A stretch of 64,000 bases of DNA from Strigamia acuminata (Eukaryota > Arthropoda > Chilopoda > Geophilomorpha > Linotaeniidae). The stretch's first letter is position 1. Every line of letters starts with the position of its first letter. The notes below the pieces were generated by a model. The model had not been told where the DNA came from. It saw only the letters and a list, made by a program, of their open reading frames with translations, and ran no database searches. The position numbers and the translations under genes were made by a program. The stretch covers positions 1-64,000 of the forward strand of contig CASHSZ010000140.1 in assembly GCA_949358305.1 (NCBI GenBank), in the 5' to 3' direction. Positions 24,773-35,988 of the stretch are shown here, piece after piece.

Positions 24773-26602
24773 TGCGAGACCACGTGACCCGGAGTGTGGT
24801 TTTTGGGGGCGAGGGCCGTCCTCCGACCGCGCCGTGACGCGCCCCGAGTCGGATCAAGAGGCGACCCGGTCGGAAACCGAACCTCGGGGTTCCTCGAGGC
24901 GTGGTTTTTTGGGGACGGGGGGAGGGGGGGGGGGGGGGATCGGGTCGCGTGCTCCGACCGCGCCGCAACGCGATGTGGGTCGGTCACCAACTTTTGTCAA
25001 TTTTTGACAAATTTCCACGGAATTTCAGCAACATTTTACGAGACGTTTCTGCCCGACTAGACACGTTTCCGCAGGTTTTAGCAAAACAACGTTAAATTCT
25101 GTGGAAATTTATCAAATGTTGACAAAATTCTGTGCAAGTTTTGTCAGATACTTACTTACTTACGATATAAACTCGAACGTCGTCCATCGACACTCTCAAC
25201 ATTCCACCGGACATTTTCCGGAAGAGTTTGTCCCGATCGGGACCACGCCTCGACGAAGCCCGGGACCCGGTTTCCGACCGGGTCGTTTTTGGCCCAAGTC
25301 ACGGCGCGTCGCGGCGCTTTCGGAGCACGCGACCCGATCCCCCCCTCCCCCCGTTCTCAAAAACCACGCCTCGACGAAGCCCGGGACCCGGTTTCCGACC
25401 GGGTCGTTTTTGGCCCAAGTCACGGCGCGTCGCGGCGCGTTCGGAGCACATGAACCGATCCCCCCTCCCTCCCGTCACAAAAACCACGTTTTAGCGAAAC
25501 CCTTGACCGGTCACAAAACCCACCGAACACCGAAAAGCAACGAACAAAACGCGCTCGGTCGCACGAACTACTCGGCCAAAACAACATCCGCAAATTCCGC
25601 ATCACAGTCGCGATCAACGAAACAACGTATAGGCCGCCGTAATGTTAAAAAGCGGGACCCTTTCGCCCCCGACAAAATCCGCACACATACCCCAAGGTTA
25701 AGCGCCGACTGGTCCCCGTCCGGCCGCGTCCGGGCGTCGCGTCCGCACGCCTGCTTTGCCTATCCTTCGGAAGCGAGTGCACCCGCAAAATCCGCACTTT
25801 GGGAGTGACTATTCCTCGGATTCCGGCCGGACCAAACTCTTCCGGAAAATGTCCGGGGGAATGCTGAGAGTGCCGATAGACGACATTCGATTTTATGTCG
25901 TGGATTTTTGTGCGGTTTGCGCCGTGTTTATTATTCGTACGAGATTTGGTATTTTCGCAGGGTTGTTGTCGCGCGAGATTCATCGGGGTAAAGCGAGTTC
26001 ATCAACGACCTCGCCGGTGAATGTTGCTAAAAATCTGTGCAAGTGTTGTCAAATATTGCCGTGATTCGATGGAATTTTTGTCAGACATTGGGAAATTTTT
26101 TTTGACTTGTCCAACGCGCCAGTAAATCGAGCGTCCACACGCGCCCACATGCGTGAACAGTGCACTCGCCCTCCGCGCCCCGTCGGCGTAGGCGCCGGCC
26201 GTCCCCCCTTTCTCTCTCTCTCTCTCTCTTCCGCCCGGGAATCGCCCTTCCGCCCGTCACCGAATTTTGTCAATATCTGATAAATTTCCACAGAATTGCA
26301 GCGACATTGTACGGGATATTTCTGCCCGATTTGACGGACTTATGTAAAACATTGTTGAAATTCCGTGGAAATTTATAAAATATTGACAAAGGTTGGTGAC
26401 CGACCCACGGCGCGTTGCGGCGCGGTCGGAGCACGCGACCCAATCCCCCCCTCCCCCCGTCCCCAAAAAACCACGCCCCGAGGAACCCCGAGGTTCGGTT
26501 TCCGACCGGGTCGCCTCTTGATCCGACCCGGGGCGCGTCACGGCGCGGTCGGAGGACGGCCCTCGCCCCCAAAAACCACACTCCGGGTCACGTGGTCTCG
26601 CA
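24773..26602. repeat. Nested inverted-repeat module N2
   Basis: Copy of N1 that differs, as far as I can see, only by one G lost from the G-run at about 24916-24937. That single base shifts the reading frames on both strands, a further sign that these frames are not under coding selection. Inner element I2 is at 25162-25901. Confidence 0.9.
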
Positions 26603-28998
26603 CCCGACTCTCTCAGTTATCCCGTTACGGCCCTTGGCCGTAACGGGCCGTTACGGGATCGTGACGGGACCGTCGGCGGCCCGTTAACGGCCCGCACGGG
26701 CCGTGACGGGATCGTGACGGGACCGTTGGCGGCCCGTTAACGGCCCGCACGCGCCGTGACGGGACCGTGACGGGACCGTCGGCGGCCCGTTAACGGCCCG
26801 TACGACTCCATGCGGGCCGTTGACGGGCCGTTAACGGGCCGTTAACGGGCCGTTAACGGCGTAAATCGAAAAAATCAACAACCGACAACACGTACGTGAA
26901 AACGCGTACAACATTCATAGACATTAATCTCGAATCCTGTTTTTGGTTTTACGCCGTTAACGGGCCGTTAACGGGCCGTTAACGGCCCGTTAACGGCCCG
27001 TTAACGGCCCGCGTGAGGTCGTACGGGCCGTCGGCGAGCCGAAGTCCGGGAACGAAGGCCGTGACGGGATCGTGACGGGACTGTCGGCGGCCCGTTAACG
27101 GCCCGCACGCGCCGTGACGGGACCGTGACGGGACCGTCGGCGGCCCGTTAACGGCCCGTGCGGGCCGTTGCGGGATCGTGACGGGATCGTCGACGGCCCG
27201 TTAACGGCCCGTGCGGGCCGTTGCGGGCCGTTGACGGGCCGTTGACGGGCCGTTAACGGGCCGTTAACGGGCCGTTACGGCGTGAATCGAAAAAATCAAC
27301 AACCGACAACACGTACATGAAAACGCGTACAACATTCATAGACATTAATCTCGAATCCTGTTTTCGGTTTTGCCCCGTTAACGGGCCGTTAACGGGCCGT
27401 TAACGGGCCGTTAACGGCCCGTGCGGGCCGTTGCGGGATCGTGACGGGACCGTCGACGGCCCGTTAACGGCCCGTGCGGGCCGTTGCGGGATCGTGACGG
27501 GACCGTCAGCGGCCCGTTAACGGCTCGTGCGGGTCGTTGCGGGATCGTGACGGGATCGTCGACGGCCCGTTAACGGCCCGTGCGGGCCGTTGCGGGATCG
27601 TGACGGGACCGTCAGCGGCCCGTTAACGGCCCGTGCGGGCCGTTGCGGGATCGTGACGGGATCGTCGACGGCCCGTTAACGGCCCGTGCGGGCCGTTGCG
27701 GGCCGTTGACGGGCCGTTGACGGGCCGTTAACGGGCCGTTAACGGGCCGTTACGGCGTGAATCGAAAAAATCAACAACCGACAACACGTACATGAAAACG
27801 CGTACAACATTCATAGACATTAATCTCGAATCCTGTTTTTGGTTTTACGCCGTTAACGGGCCGTTAACGGGCCGTTAACGGCCCGTTAACGGCCCGCGTG
27901 AGGTCGTACGGGCCGTCGGCGAGCCGAAGTCCGGGAACGAAGGCCGTGACGGGATCGTGACGGGACCGTCAGCGGCCCGTTAACGGCCCGTGCGGGCCGT
28001 TGCGGGATCGTGACGGGATCGTCGACGGCCCGTTAACGGCCCGTGCGGGCCGTTGCGGGCCGTTGACGGGCCGTTGACGGGCCGTTAACGGGCCGTTAAC
28101 GGGCCGTTACGGCGTAAATCGAAAAAATCAACAACCGACAACACGTACGTGAAAACGCGTACAACATTCATAGACATTAATCTCGAATCCTGTTTTCGGT
28201 TTTGCCCCGTTAACGGGCCGTTAACGGGCCGTTAACGGGCCGTTAACGGCCCGTGCGGGCCGTTGCGGGATCGTGACGGGACCGTCGACGGCCCGTTAAC
28301 GGCCCGTGCGGGCCGTTGCGGGATCGTGACGGGACCGTCAGCGGCCCGTTAACGGCCCGTGCGGGCCGTTGCGGGATCGTGACGGGATCGTCGACGGCCC
28401 GTTAACGGCCCGTGCGGGCCGTTGCGGGATCGTGACGGGACCGTCAGCGGCCCGTTAACGGCCCGTGCGGGCCGTTGCGGGATCGTGACGGGATCGTCGA
28501 CGGCCCGTTAACGGCCCGTGCGGGCCGTTGCGGGCCGTTGACGGGCCGTTGACGGGCCGTTAACGGGCCGTTAACGGGCCGTTACGGCGTGAATCGAAAA
28601 AATCAACAACCGACAACACGTACATGAAAACGCGTACAACATTCATAGACATTAATCTCGAATCCTGTTTTTGGTTTTACGCCGTTAACGGGCCGTTAAC
28701 GGGCCGTTAACGGCCCGTTAACGGCCCGCGTGAGGTCGTACGGGCCGTCGGCGAGCCGAAGTCCGGGAACGAAGGCCGTGACGGGATCGTGACGGGACCG
28801 TCAGCGGCCCGTTAACGGCCCGTGCGGGCCGTTGCGGGATCGTGACGGGATCGTCGACGGCCCGTTAACGGCCCGTGCGGGCCGTTGCGGGCCGTTGACG
28901 GGCCGTTGACGGGCCGTTAACGGGCCGTTAACGGGCCGTTACGGCGTGAATCGAAAAAATCAACAACCGACAACACGTACGTGAAAACGCGTACAACA
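26603..28998. repeat. GTTAAC/core-box array G7, left part
   Basis: Core boxes at 26866, 27287, 27762, 28119, 28594 and 28951 (spacings 421, 475, 357, 475, 357). The last is broken by the retrotransposon at 28999. Removing 6990 bp (element plus one target copy) restores a 475-bp spacing to the next box at 36416, so the array was already in place at insertion. Confidence 0.9.
28994..28998. repeat. Target-site duplication, left (CAACA)
   Basis: CAACA precedes the 5' LTR and is repeated at 35984-35988 after the 3' LTR. The uninterrupted core boxes read GTACAACATTCATAG, which confirms a 5-bp duplication. Confidence 0.95.
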
Positions 28999-29475
28999 TG
29001 TTGGGTTGCAAACCCATTTTGTAGTGCTTAAATATTTGTTCCTGTGTTACGTGATTTATTGGTTACACAATTTCCGAGTATGTGTAACAAGTGTGTTGTA
29101 AATTAATGTCCCGATCCAGTGTTCAACCGATAATGATTTTTATCAATGCTTGTTATGTACCGCGGTTGAATATTCTCTCCTTTACAGCACACGTCCCTGA
29201 TGTCGTCTGCTTGAAAAAGCGATTTGTGTTTTATCCTTTTTCCTTGGTTTATCGATTATTAATGTCGGTGTTTTTACTTGCGATTGTAAAGGACAAATCA
29301 TTGGAAACTTGACAATGATTTATCCTATGTTGTTTGAGAGGGCAAATAGCCTCTAACCGTGTATCACCTGATATTCTCACGAATAAAAGATGGCGCACGC
29401 ATGTCGGTTTCGCGCACCGTTTCAACTGATGTTTCTTTTGATTTCGTTTGCAGAATTGCCGGGAATAACCTCACA
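28999..29475 (+). repeat. 5' LTR
   Basis: Starts TGTTGGGTTGCAAACCCA, containing a short inverted repeat TGGGTT/AACCCA, and ends AACCTCACA. It carries an AATAAA at 29382-29387. A splice-acceptor-like tract TTTCGTTTGCAG ends at 29453; whether it is used cannot be seen. The transcription start is not identifiable by eye. Confidence 0.95.
29382..29387 (+). promoter_or_regulatory. Polyadenylation signal in 5' LTR
   Basis: AATAAA 88 nt before the LTR end. By analogy with other LTR elements it marks the R region and works in the 3' copy at 35890-35895. Confidence 0.6.
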
Positions 29476-30661
29476 AGTGGTAGCAGAGGCTGTGCGACGA
29501 TAAGGCCAGCAGTTTTTGGGAGTTTTCCGGAACATTTCGAGACGAAACGAGTGCAGGACGTCGGCCGAGGTCGTTGCAGACACGAATCGCCGGCGACGTG
29601 CGAAATAACTTCGCCAACTTTTTCAAATCGTCGGGATTGTGTGTGCGGACAGTACAACGGACTATTACGACAGTAAGCAGTGTCGAAATATTTATTTTCA
29701 GTGCGAAATAAGCACTTTTCCACGCCGTTACGAAGCAAATTTTCTTCGGCGGCCATTTTGGATTCGGCAGTGCAGCCGACGTAGCAACGACGTGTTTTCG
29801 GGCCGATACACGCCTAGACGCCAGCTTTTTGCCGAGACGACGATTATTCTCGCCGAAACAACGAGAATCAACGTCGATACGACGCATTTTCGCCCCGAAT
29901 CAGGCGAAAATTACCGAAAACGATCGGAAATCAGCAGTGGATCGCCGGTGGAGAACAAATCCTCACCAGCGGCCATTTTTGTTTGGATTTTCATCGCCGT
30001 CGACGGTGGAAACCAATTTCGAGTGTCTCTGTACGCATAAGTCTGCGTACACGACAATATTTGACCGGAAAAGCCGTGTTTTGCACCCCGGAGTGCTACA
30101 CGAAGGCGCGGACGGGCGCGACGACGATTTTGGATCGTTTTTCCCCGCTTTGCACGGACGTGTGCGAGCGGTAGCGCGTCAGCCCCATTTCCGCGCACCG
30201 ATAACGTCTAAACAACGTTCTACGCTGGACGGAAGCGATTGCGACGATCGGATCCCGCAATCCGCCCATCTTAACAACGCAAAAGTGTATTTACCATTTT
30301 GTCGTGAAACTTTGTTAATTTTAAGTTTTTGTTTTTGGTCCCCTCTTAGTATCGGTGCCACCCTACGTCCAGTCGGGCACGTGGCACTGTATTCTTGTCT
30401 GGGCTTGTTCACGGCCACCCAACCGATCCCGCGACCCTAGGAGGTCGGACGGAAGAGTTGGGGAACGACCAGTCAAGGTTTGATCGCCGCTCTTATAGCG
30501 GTTTGCCCACGGGTGGAATTGTTTTTTCGCCTTCATTTTTGGTGGGTGACAAGTGTGCACTGTGTGATTTGATTCTAGTGAAGTGTTTTGTGCGGAATAA
30601 TTTCCGAATTTAGTGATTTTTTCGTGCATCCTTCATTATTATTGTGCATTGTGTCGTCGTG
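29432..30661 (+). promoter_or_regulatory. ATG-free leader of the copia gag-pol mRNA
   Basis: From the last ATG in the 5' LTR (29429-29431) to the gag-pol start there is no ATG for 1230 nt, while I count at least 13 CAT trinucleotides (ATG on the other strand) in the same stretch. About 19 ATGs would be expected if the four bases were equally common. This is what a scanned leader under selection against upstream starts would look like. Frames of 133 and 203 codons in this stretch (29639-30040, 29829-30440) have only GTG or TTG starts and are not genes. Confidence 0.75.
29478..29489 (+). promoter_or_regulatory. Primer-binding site (initiator tRNA-Met)
   Basis: TGGTAGCAGAGG lies 2 nt after the 5' LTR and is complementary to the 3' end of metazoan initiator tRNA-Met. 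It would prime minus-strand DNA synthesis from the intact tRNA 3' end, unlike Drosophila copia, which uses an internal tRNA fragment. Confidence 0.9.
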
Positions 30662-33600
30662 ATGTCAAAACACGACGACTATAAGGATATTAAGAAACTC
30701 GACGGTACGAACTATGCTACGTGGTCGGTGCAGGTTCAGCTGCTCCTCAAATACAACGGTGTTTGGGGTCACGTGGATGGCACGGAGAAACAACCGCCTG
30801 ACACCGCCACAGCCAAGGAGAAAAGAGACTTCAAAGTCCGGGAGGACAAAGCCATGTCAACCCTTTGCATGAGCTGCGCGGAACCTCAGCAAGTTATTGC
30901 CGTCTCTTGTCCCACTGCTGCAAAAGTCTGGGAAGCGTTAAAAAACGCTTATCAACCGACGACGAGGGCACGCCGCGCTCGACTGCGCCGTGACTTTTTG
31001 AACATGAAAATGTTAGAAGGCGAGGAAATGCTCGTTTTCACGGGGCGAGTCGATCGGAAGGTCACGGAATTAAAAGACGTGAAAATCGACGTCTCCGACG
31101 AGTTCCACGCTTTCCAGTATTTGGACCACTTACCCCCACAATATGAGAACATTAAACAGACAGCGTATCATTGGGAAGATGCTGACTTCACGGCTAAAAA
31201 CGTGAAAGAGAGGTTGCTTGGCGAATACAATCGCCTTTACGAATCAAGCAACGAATTCGGTGTCCTAACTCAACAAATGGACAATACTGCATTATTTGCC
31301 AAGCAAAAATGGAAACCACGTGGGAAACCTTCAACAGCTACTGGGCCCTCACGGGGCACTTGTTTTAATTGTGGAGGGACGGGTCACTTCGCTAGAGAGT
31401 GCCCGTCGCCTCCAAAACAGCAAGGAGCTTTTGGGACTTTTCCTGCCGCTGCTGGTTCGCCGGCCCAATTAAATCGAGGAAGTGGACGTGGCAGGGGCCG
31501 TGGAAAAGGGCAACAGAGAGCAAATCTCACACAGCTGGACCCGTATGCGGATGAGCCCCACACTTTATACTCGGCAGTATTGGAGGAAAAACCTGCACAG
31601 CCATTATCCCTTGTGTCGCACGGCAATTGTGATTCTCAATGGTACGTGGACACAGGGGCGACCGACCATTTCTCTTTCAACCGGAGTTGGTTCTCGGACT
31701 TTAGACCGCTGTCTAACTTCAGCGTACAACAAGGTGAAGGCAAATCGAAAATCGAAGGAGTCGGAAATGTTGTCATCACCACGCTTTATGGAACCCGACA
31801 TAGGGACATTACTTTGAAGAATGTTTTCTTCGCACCCAATTTTCGGAAGAATCTCATCTCACTTGGACGCACCGATGAGGCTGGGATGTGCACATTTGTC
31901 AAAAATGGGGAAATGTTTATTTATAAAGATAAGATCGAGGAACCATCGATTACGGCAGTTCGAACTTCGAATAGATTGTATAAAGTTAACTGTCGTATCG
32001 AGGTTGGGAATGTAAACACAGCTGCATTAACTGCGCAACAGAATGCGGCTGCTGTCCTCGACTTGATCAAATCATCTGTAAAGGATGAAAGATTTGTGCA
32101 ACCGTTACTAACCATTTTAGACTATAAGAACGCATTACTAAAAAGTTTGAGTAAGTCGGATAAAGGGACGTCCGCAGCTAATTTGAGTGCGCAAGTGAGC
32201 GAGAAAACGTCAGCGCCTGCGGCGATTAATTTACCGAAAGCGGGGAATGAGGTTCAGACACCTCCTGCAAATATTCCCCAAGCTAATGCGACAGCGAAAG
32301 CTAACGGCGGAAACGCCAATGATGTGAAAGTTAGAAACCAGGAGCGGCCCCAAACCATGGACACATGGCATTCGAGGATGGGCCATCTCAATGCTAAAGG
32401 CATTTCAACATTAGAAAAGTCTGATGACGTATTTGGAATTAACCTGTCCACTAAGGAATTGTCTACCTGTGACGCATGTGCAACCGCCAAAAGCACGAGA
32501 GCAAGCTTTCCCCCTATAGTTGCGATTTCAACCAAAGGGATTTTAGACATTGTACACATGGATGTCTGGGGGAAATCACAGGGTCCTTCCTTAGGTGGGG
32601 CTAATTACTATTTTATTCTCGTGGACGACTATTCACGGTATATGTGGATAATTATGATGAAAACCAAAGGGGAGGTTTTGGGTCATTTCAAACGATGGCT
32701 GACTGAAGTGGAAAGAACGACTTCTAAGAAAGTCAAATGTATTAAGACTGATAATGGCGGGGAATTTATTTCTCGGGATTGGGACACTTACGCTTCCAAG
32801 ATAGGATTAAAATGCATTCGAACAAATGCATATTCTCCGGAAATGAATTCCGTGGCTGAAAGGGCCAACCGTACAATTATTAGCGGGGTGAGGGCTTTGA
32901 TGCTCGAGAACAGTTTCCCCTATCCCCTTTGGGCTGAATTGGCGACTTCCATCGTCTACTTAAAGAATAGGTTTCCCCACCAGGGGATTGAAGGCAAAAC
33001 ACCTTACTCGATATTTTTCAATAAGAAATTGTCTTTACGACACATTAAATGCATTGGATCGAAGACTTTTGTTCATGTTCCATCCCAGACCCGCAAAGGC
33101 AAATTGGAGGGTAGAGCATGGGCAGGAGCATTGGTTGGCTATGCCATCTCCACTAGGGGCTATAGGATCTGGGACCCTAAAACAAATCAAGTTTTTGCGT
33201 CAAAACACGTGCGGATCTTCGAGGACTCGTATTGGTACGAGATTGGGAAGAGATTACAGACTCCAGTTCGACAACCTCAAGGGGGATCCGAAGAATTTAA
33301 GAGTTTTGGCTACTCTTCCTCCGACACCGAGGAAGATGACGATGGTTCCGTTGTCCCTGTTGGACAGCCACCACCCTTTATGCCACCTCCTATCCCACCG
33401 CCCATTCCGCCCCCTATTCCACCTAGAACCCCAGGACCCGCTTTGAGACCAAATGTGCAGCGGACAATTGAGTTGCCTGCAATTGGAGTTGATCCTATTG
33501 GGGATGATGAGGAAATTGGTGGGGCGCAGGGTATTGATGGAGATAATCCAGTTGAAGAAATTGGTGGGGCGAAGGGGGATGATGAAAATTTCTTAAACGT

Positions 33601-35488
33601 TTATCCTGACGACGATGAGGATCCAGATCTGGCACCCCCTCCTGGGGTACAAACTCGTCGTGGTTCGGGTAAAAAGGGAAAGGTGAAAGAGAAAGAAACC
33701 CCAGACCCAATGTTATTGCCGCTGGATATGACGAAATGGAGGAGAATCCAGTCTGTCCGGAAAGCCGGGGCAACGGCTGGAAAAGTTGACGTTGTTTATT
33801 TCTCGCCCAATGACGACAAACTTAGAAGTCGAACTGATGTTGCACGGTGGTGCGATGGAGAAGGTTACGCATACGATCCGAACCTTTTCGACTTCAAAAC
33901 GTTAGAAGGGGAGGAACCCTTACCTTTTGCGGGGTTTTGTGCAGTTGAGCCCGACACCTACGAGGAGGCGATCGAGGGCATTAACAAACCCTACTGGGAA
34001 GGGGCGATGAAGGACGAGATTGACATTTTTGATGAACGAGAAGTCTATCGTGAAATTGACAAGCCTAAAGACGTACAGCTTTTGGGGACAAAATGGATAT
34101 ATAAGATGAAACGCGATCACACCGGAGCAATTCAACGCTACCGGGCCCGATTGGTGGCCCAAGGGTTTAAACAGAGGCCCGGAATTGACTTTACGGAGGT
34201 ATTTTCCCCCGTTGTCAATTTCGTCCTCGTTATCGTGTTCTTCTGCACTCTGGTAGTGCTTAAGGGCTGGCGTGACGTGCACATCGATATTAAGGCCGCC
34301 TACCTCTATGGCGACCTCGATACAGTGCAATATTGTGAAGTCCCCAAGGGTTACAGGACAGCGAAAAACCGACATAAGTGTTGGATGCTGCTGAAGGCCT
34401 TATATGGCCTTCATCAGAGCGGACGAATGTGGTACCAAGCGCTCCACGATTGTCTGCTCCAATTGGGATTTGAGCCAATGCTAGGACTGAACTGTGTCTA
34501 TTCTCTGGACAACGAAGCAGTAATCATTTTCTACGTCGACGATATCGTACTCTTTTCAAGAGACGATTACGTCGAAAAATGCGTCCTGAAATGGATTCGC
34601 GGTTTCTTCGACATTGTTGATTTGGGTCCGGTGACCCTATTGTTGGGCATCGAATTCGACAGATCCGGGGGGCGAATCCGTATTCACCAGAGAAAGTACA
34701 TAGAAAAGCTGTGTAAGATGTATGGAGTGGATCCGTGTCACCGTGTGCGAGTGCCAGTGACCCCTGGCACAATGATCCAGCAAGTTAAAGAGGGTGAACG
34801 GGTGAACACGGTATTTCCGTACAGGAACTTGGTCGGGAGTCTCCTTTTTATTGCGAGCAGGACTAGGCCTGATATCCTCTTTTCGGTTATAGTCCTCTCG
34901 CAATACAATGAAAAACATTCGGCGCGTCATGTTGGAATGCTGATGCAGGTATTGCGATATTTAGGGAACACACCAAACTATGCCATCGATTTATCGAATT
35001 GTAGGAATGATTCCCTTACTGTCTACACTGACGCGTCTTTCGCCCTAGACCAAGACAAGAGAAGAAGCTTTGGGGGCCATATAGTGTACCTAGGGGGGGT
35101 TCCAATCTCATGGAACTGCCATAAGCAGACAATGACCTCCCTGTCGATCATGGAGAGTGAATTTCTGGCCGTGGTCGATGGGGTGAAGGATATTATATGG
35201 CTTCACCGACTGTACGACGCAGACATTATGTTTTGTGTCGAACGCGCAACCCCGTGCGTATATGCCGACAGTATGCCGGCGATTCAGTATACGAAAAATA
35301 GAATAGAAAACCGCGCTAATAAACATATAGATGTCAAACTGCATTTCGTCCGTGACTGGTTCGAAAAAGGAACGTTTTCTATTAGACACATCGCCGGGGT
35401 TCTGAACGTGGCAGATATTTTAACCAAATGGTTAGCGAAACCAAGGTTAAACACTCTTTGCGAACACATTTTTGTTATGGACAAATAG
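30662..35488 (+). CDS. Copia-type Gag-Pol polyprotein, 1608 aa
   Basis: One uninterrupted frame encodes the proteins that package, copy and integrate the element. I start at the ATG at 30662 (MSKHDDYKDIKKLDG), with G at -3; the frame opens earlier at 30644 but only with GTG. Gag includes the copia N-terminal region (KLDGTNYATW) and a CCHC zinc knuckle at residues 234-247, followed by an RG-rich stretch. Protease: DTGATDH, Asp330. Pre-integrase zinc finger H570-X4-H575 with C603-X2-C606. Integrase DD35E: Asp634, Asp697, Glu733. A proline- and acid-rich linker (about 900-1010) makes it longer than Drosophila copia (about 1400 aa). Reverse transcriptase: Asp1209 and YVDD at 1291-1294. RNase H: Asp1457, Glu1498, Asp1536. 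All catalytic residues are present, so it looks autonomous. No frameshift or stop separates gag and pol; how Gag is made in excess is not visible. Confidence 0.97.
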   Translation: MSKHDDYKDIKKLDGTNYATWSVQVQLLLKYNGVWGHVDGTEKQPPDTATAKEKRDFKVREDKAMSTLCMSCAEPQQVIAVSCPTAAKVWEALKNAYQPTTRARRARLRRDFLNMKMLEGEEMLVFTGRVDRKVTELKDVKIDVSDEFHAFQYLDHLPPQYENIKQTAYHWEDADFTAKNVKERLLGEYNRLYESSNEFGVLTQQMDNTALFAKQKWKPRGKPSTATGPSRGTCFNCGGTGHFARECPSPPKQQGAFGTFPAAAGSPAQLNRGSGRGRGRGKGQQRANLTQLDPYADEPHTLYSAVLEEKPAQPLSLVSHGNCDSQWYVDTGATDHFSFNRSWFSDFRPLSNFSVQQGEGKSKIEGVGNVVITTLYGTRHRDITLKNVFFAPNFRKNLISLGRTDEAGMCTFVKNGEMFIYKDKIEEPSITAVRTSNRLYKVNCRIEVGNVNTAALTAQQNAAAVLDLIKSSVKDERFVQPLLTILDYKNALLKSLSKSDKGTSAANLSAQVSEKTSAPAAINLPKAGNEVQTPPANIPQANATAKANGGNANDVKVRNQERPQTMDTWHSRMGHLNAKGISTLEKSDDVFGINLSTKELSTCDACATAKSTRASFPPIVAISTKGILDIVHMDVWGKSQGPSLGGANYYFILVDDYSRYMWIIMMKTKGEVLGHFKRWLTEVERTTSKKVKCIKTDNGGEFISRDWDTYASKIGLKCIRTNAYSPEMNSVAERANRTIISGVRALMLENSFPYPLWAELATSIVYLKNRFPHQGIEGKTPYSIFFNKKLSLRHIKCIGSKTFVHVPSQTRKGKLEGRAWAGALVGYAISTRGYRIWDPKTNQVFASKHVRIFEDSYWYEIGKRLQTPVRQPQGGSEEFKSFGYSSSDTEEDDDGSVVPVGQPPPFMPPPIPPPIPPPIPPRTPGPALRPNVQRTIELPAIGVDPIGDDEEIGGAQGIDGDNPVEEIGGAKGDDENFLNVYPDDDEDPDLAPPPGVQTRRGSGKKGKVKEKETPDPMLLPLDMTKWRRIQSVRKAGATAGKVDVVYFSPNDDKLRSRTDVARWCDGEGYAYDPNLFDFKTLEGEEPLPFAGFCAVEPDTYEEAIEGINKPYWEGAMKDEIDIFDEREVYREIDKPKDVQLLGTKWIYKMKRDHTGAIQRYRARLVAQGFKQRPGIDFTEVFSPVVNFVLVIVFFCTLVVLKGWRDVHIDIKAAYLYGDLDTVQYCEVPKGYRTAKNRHKCWMLLKALYGLHQSGRMWYQALHDCLLQLGFEPMLGLNCVYSLDNEAVIIFYVDDIVLFSRDDYVEKCVLKWIRGFFDIVDLGPVTLLLGIEFDRSGGRIRIHQRKYIEKLCKMYGVDPCHRVRVPVTPGTMIQQVKEGERVNTVFPYRNLVGSLLFIASRTRPDILFSVIVLSQYNEKHSARHVGMLMQVLRYLGNTPNYAIDLSNCRNDSLTVYTDASFALDQDKRRSFGGHIVYLGGVPISWNCHKQTMTSLSIMESEFLAVVDGVKDIIWLHRLYDADIMFCVERATPCVYADSMPAIQYTKNRIENRANKHIDVKLHFVRDWFEKGTFSIRHIAGVLNVADILTKWLAKPRLNTLCEHIFVMDK

Positions 35489-35491
35489 TTT

Positions 35492-35504
35492 AAGCAAAGG
35501 GGGA
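35492..35504 (+). promoter_or_regulatory. Polypurine tract
   Basis: AAGCAAAGGGGGA ends 2 nt before the 3' LTR and 3 nt after the gag-pol stop codon begins the spacer. It is the expected primer for plus-strand DNA synthesis. Confidence 0.9.
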
Positions 35505-35506
35505 TT

Positions 35507-35983
35507 TGTTGGGTTGCAAACCCATTTTGTAGTGCTTAAATATTTGTTCCTGTGTTACGTGATTTATTGGTTACACAATTTCCGAGTATGTGTAACAAGT
35601 GTGTTGTAAATTAATGTCCCGATCCAGTGTTCAACCGATAATGATTTTTATCAATGCTTGTTATGTACCGCGGTTGAATATTCTCTCCTTTACAGCACAC
35701 GTCCCTGATGTCGTCTGCTTGAAAAAGCGATTTGTGTTTTATCCTTTTTCCTTGGTTTATCGATTATTAATGTCGGTGTTTTTACTTGCGATTGTAAAGG
35801 ACAAATCATTGGAAACTTGACAATGATTTATCCTATGTTGTTTGAGAGGGCAAATAGCCTCTAACCGTGTATCACCTGATATTCTCACGAATAAAAGATG
35901 GCGCACGCATGTCGGTTTCGCGCACCGTTTCAACTGATGTTTCTTTTGATTTCGTTTGCAGAATTGCCGGGAATAACCTCACA
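35507..35983 (+). repeat. 3' LTR
   Basis: 477 bp, read through against the 5' LTR without finding a difference; offset is 6508 throughout. It should supply the polyadenylation site. Confidence 0.95.
35890..35895 (+). terminator. Polyadenylation signal in 3' LTR
   Basis: AATAAA at the position equivalent to 29382-29387; the likely 3'-end signal of the genomic transcript. Confidence 0.65.
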
Positions 35984-35988
35984 CAACA
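35984..35988. repeat. Target-site duplication, right (CAACA)
   Basis: Matches 28994-28998 and continues directly into the second half of core box B (TTCATAGACATTAATC). Confidence 0.95.

Larger units (their letters stand above)
28999..35983 (+). mobile_element. Full-length Ty1/copia LTR retrotransposon, 6985 bp
   Basis: Complete element: 477-bp LTRs starting TG and ending CA, PBS, a single gag-pol frame in the copia order (protease, integrase, reverse transcriptase, RNase H), polypurine tract and a 5-bp target duplication. Integrase upstream of reverse transcriptase separates copia from gypsy and BEL elements. The LTRs read as identical and the reading frame is open throughout, so the insertion is recent and may be active. 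It lies in the + direction inside core box B of array G7. Confidence 0.97.

Noticed and set aside
29091-29312. 73-codon frame in both LTRs
   Set aside because: It starts with GTG, lies in the U3 part of the LTR, and is duplicated only because the LTR is.
29829-30440. 203-codon frame in the copia leader
   Set aside because: It has a TTG start and no internal Met; the leader contains no ATG at all.
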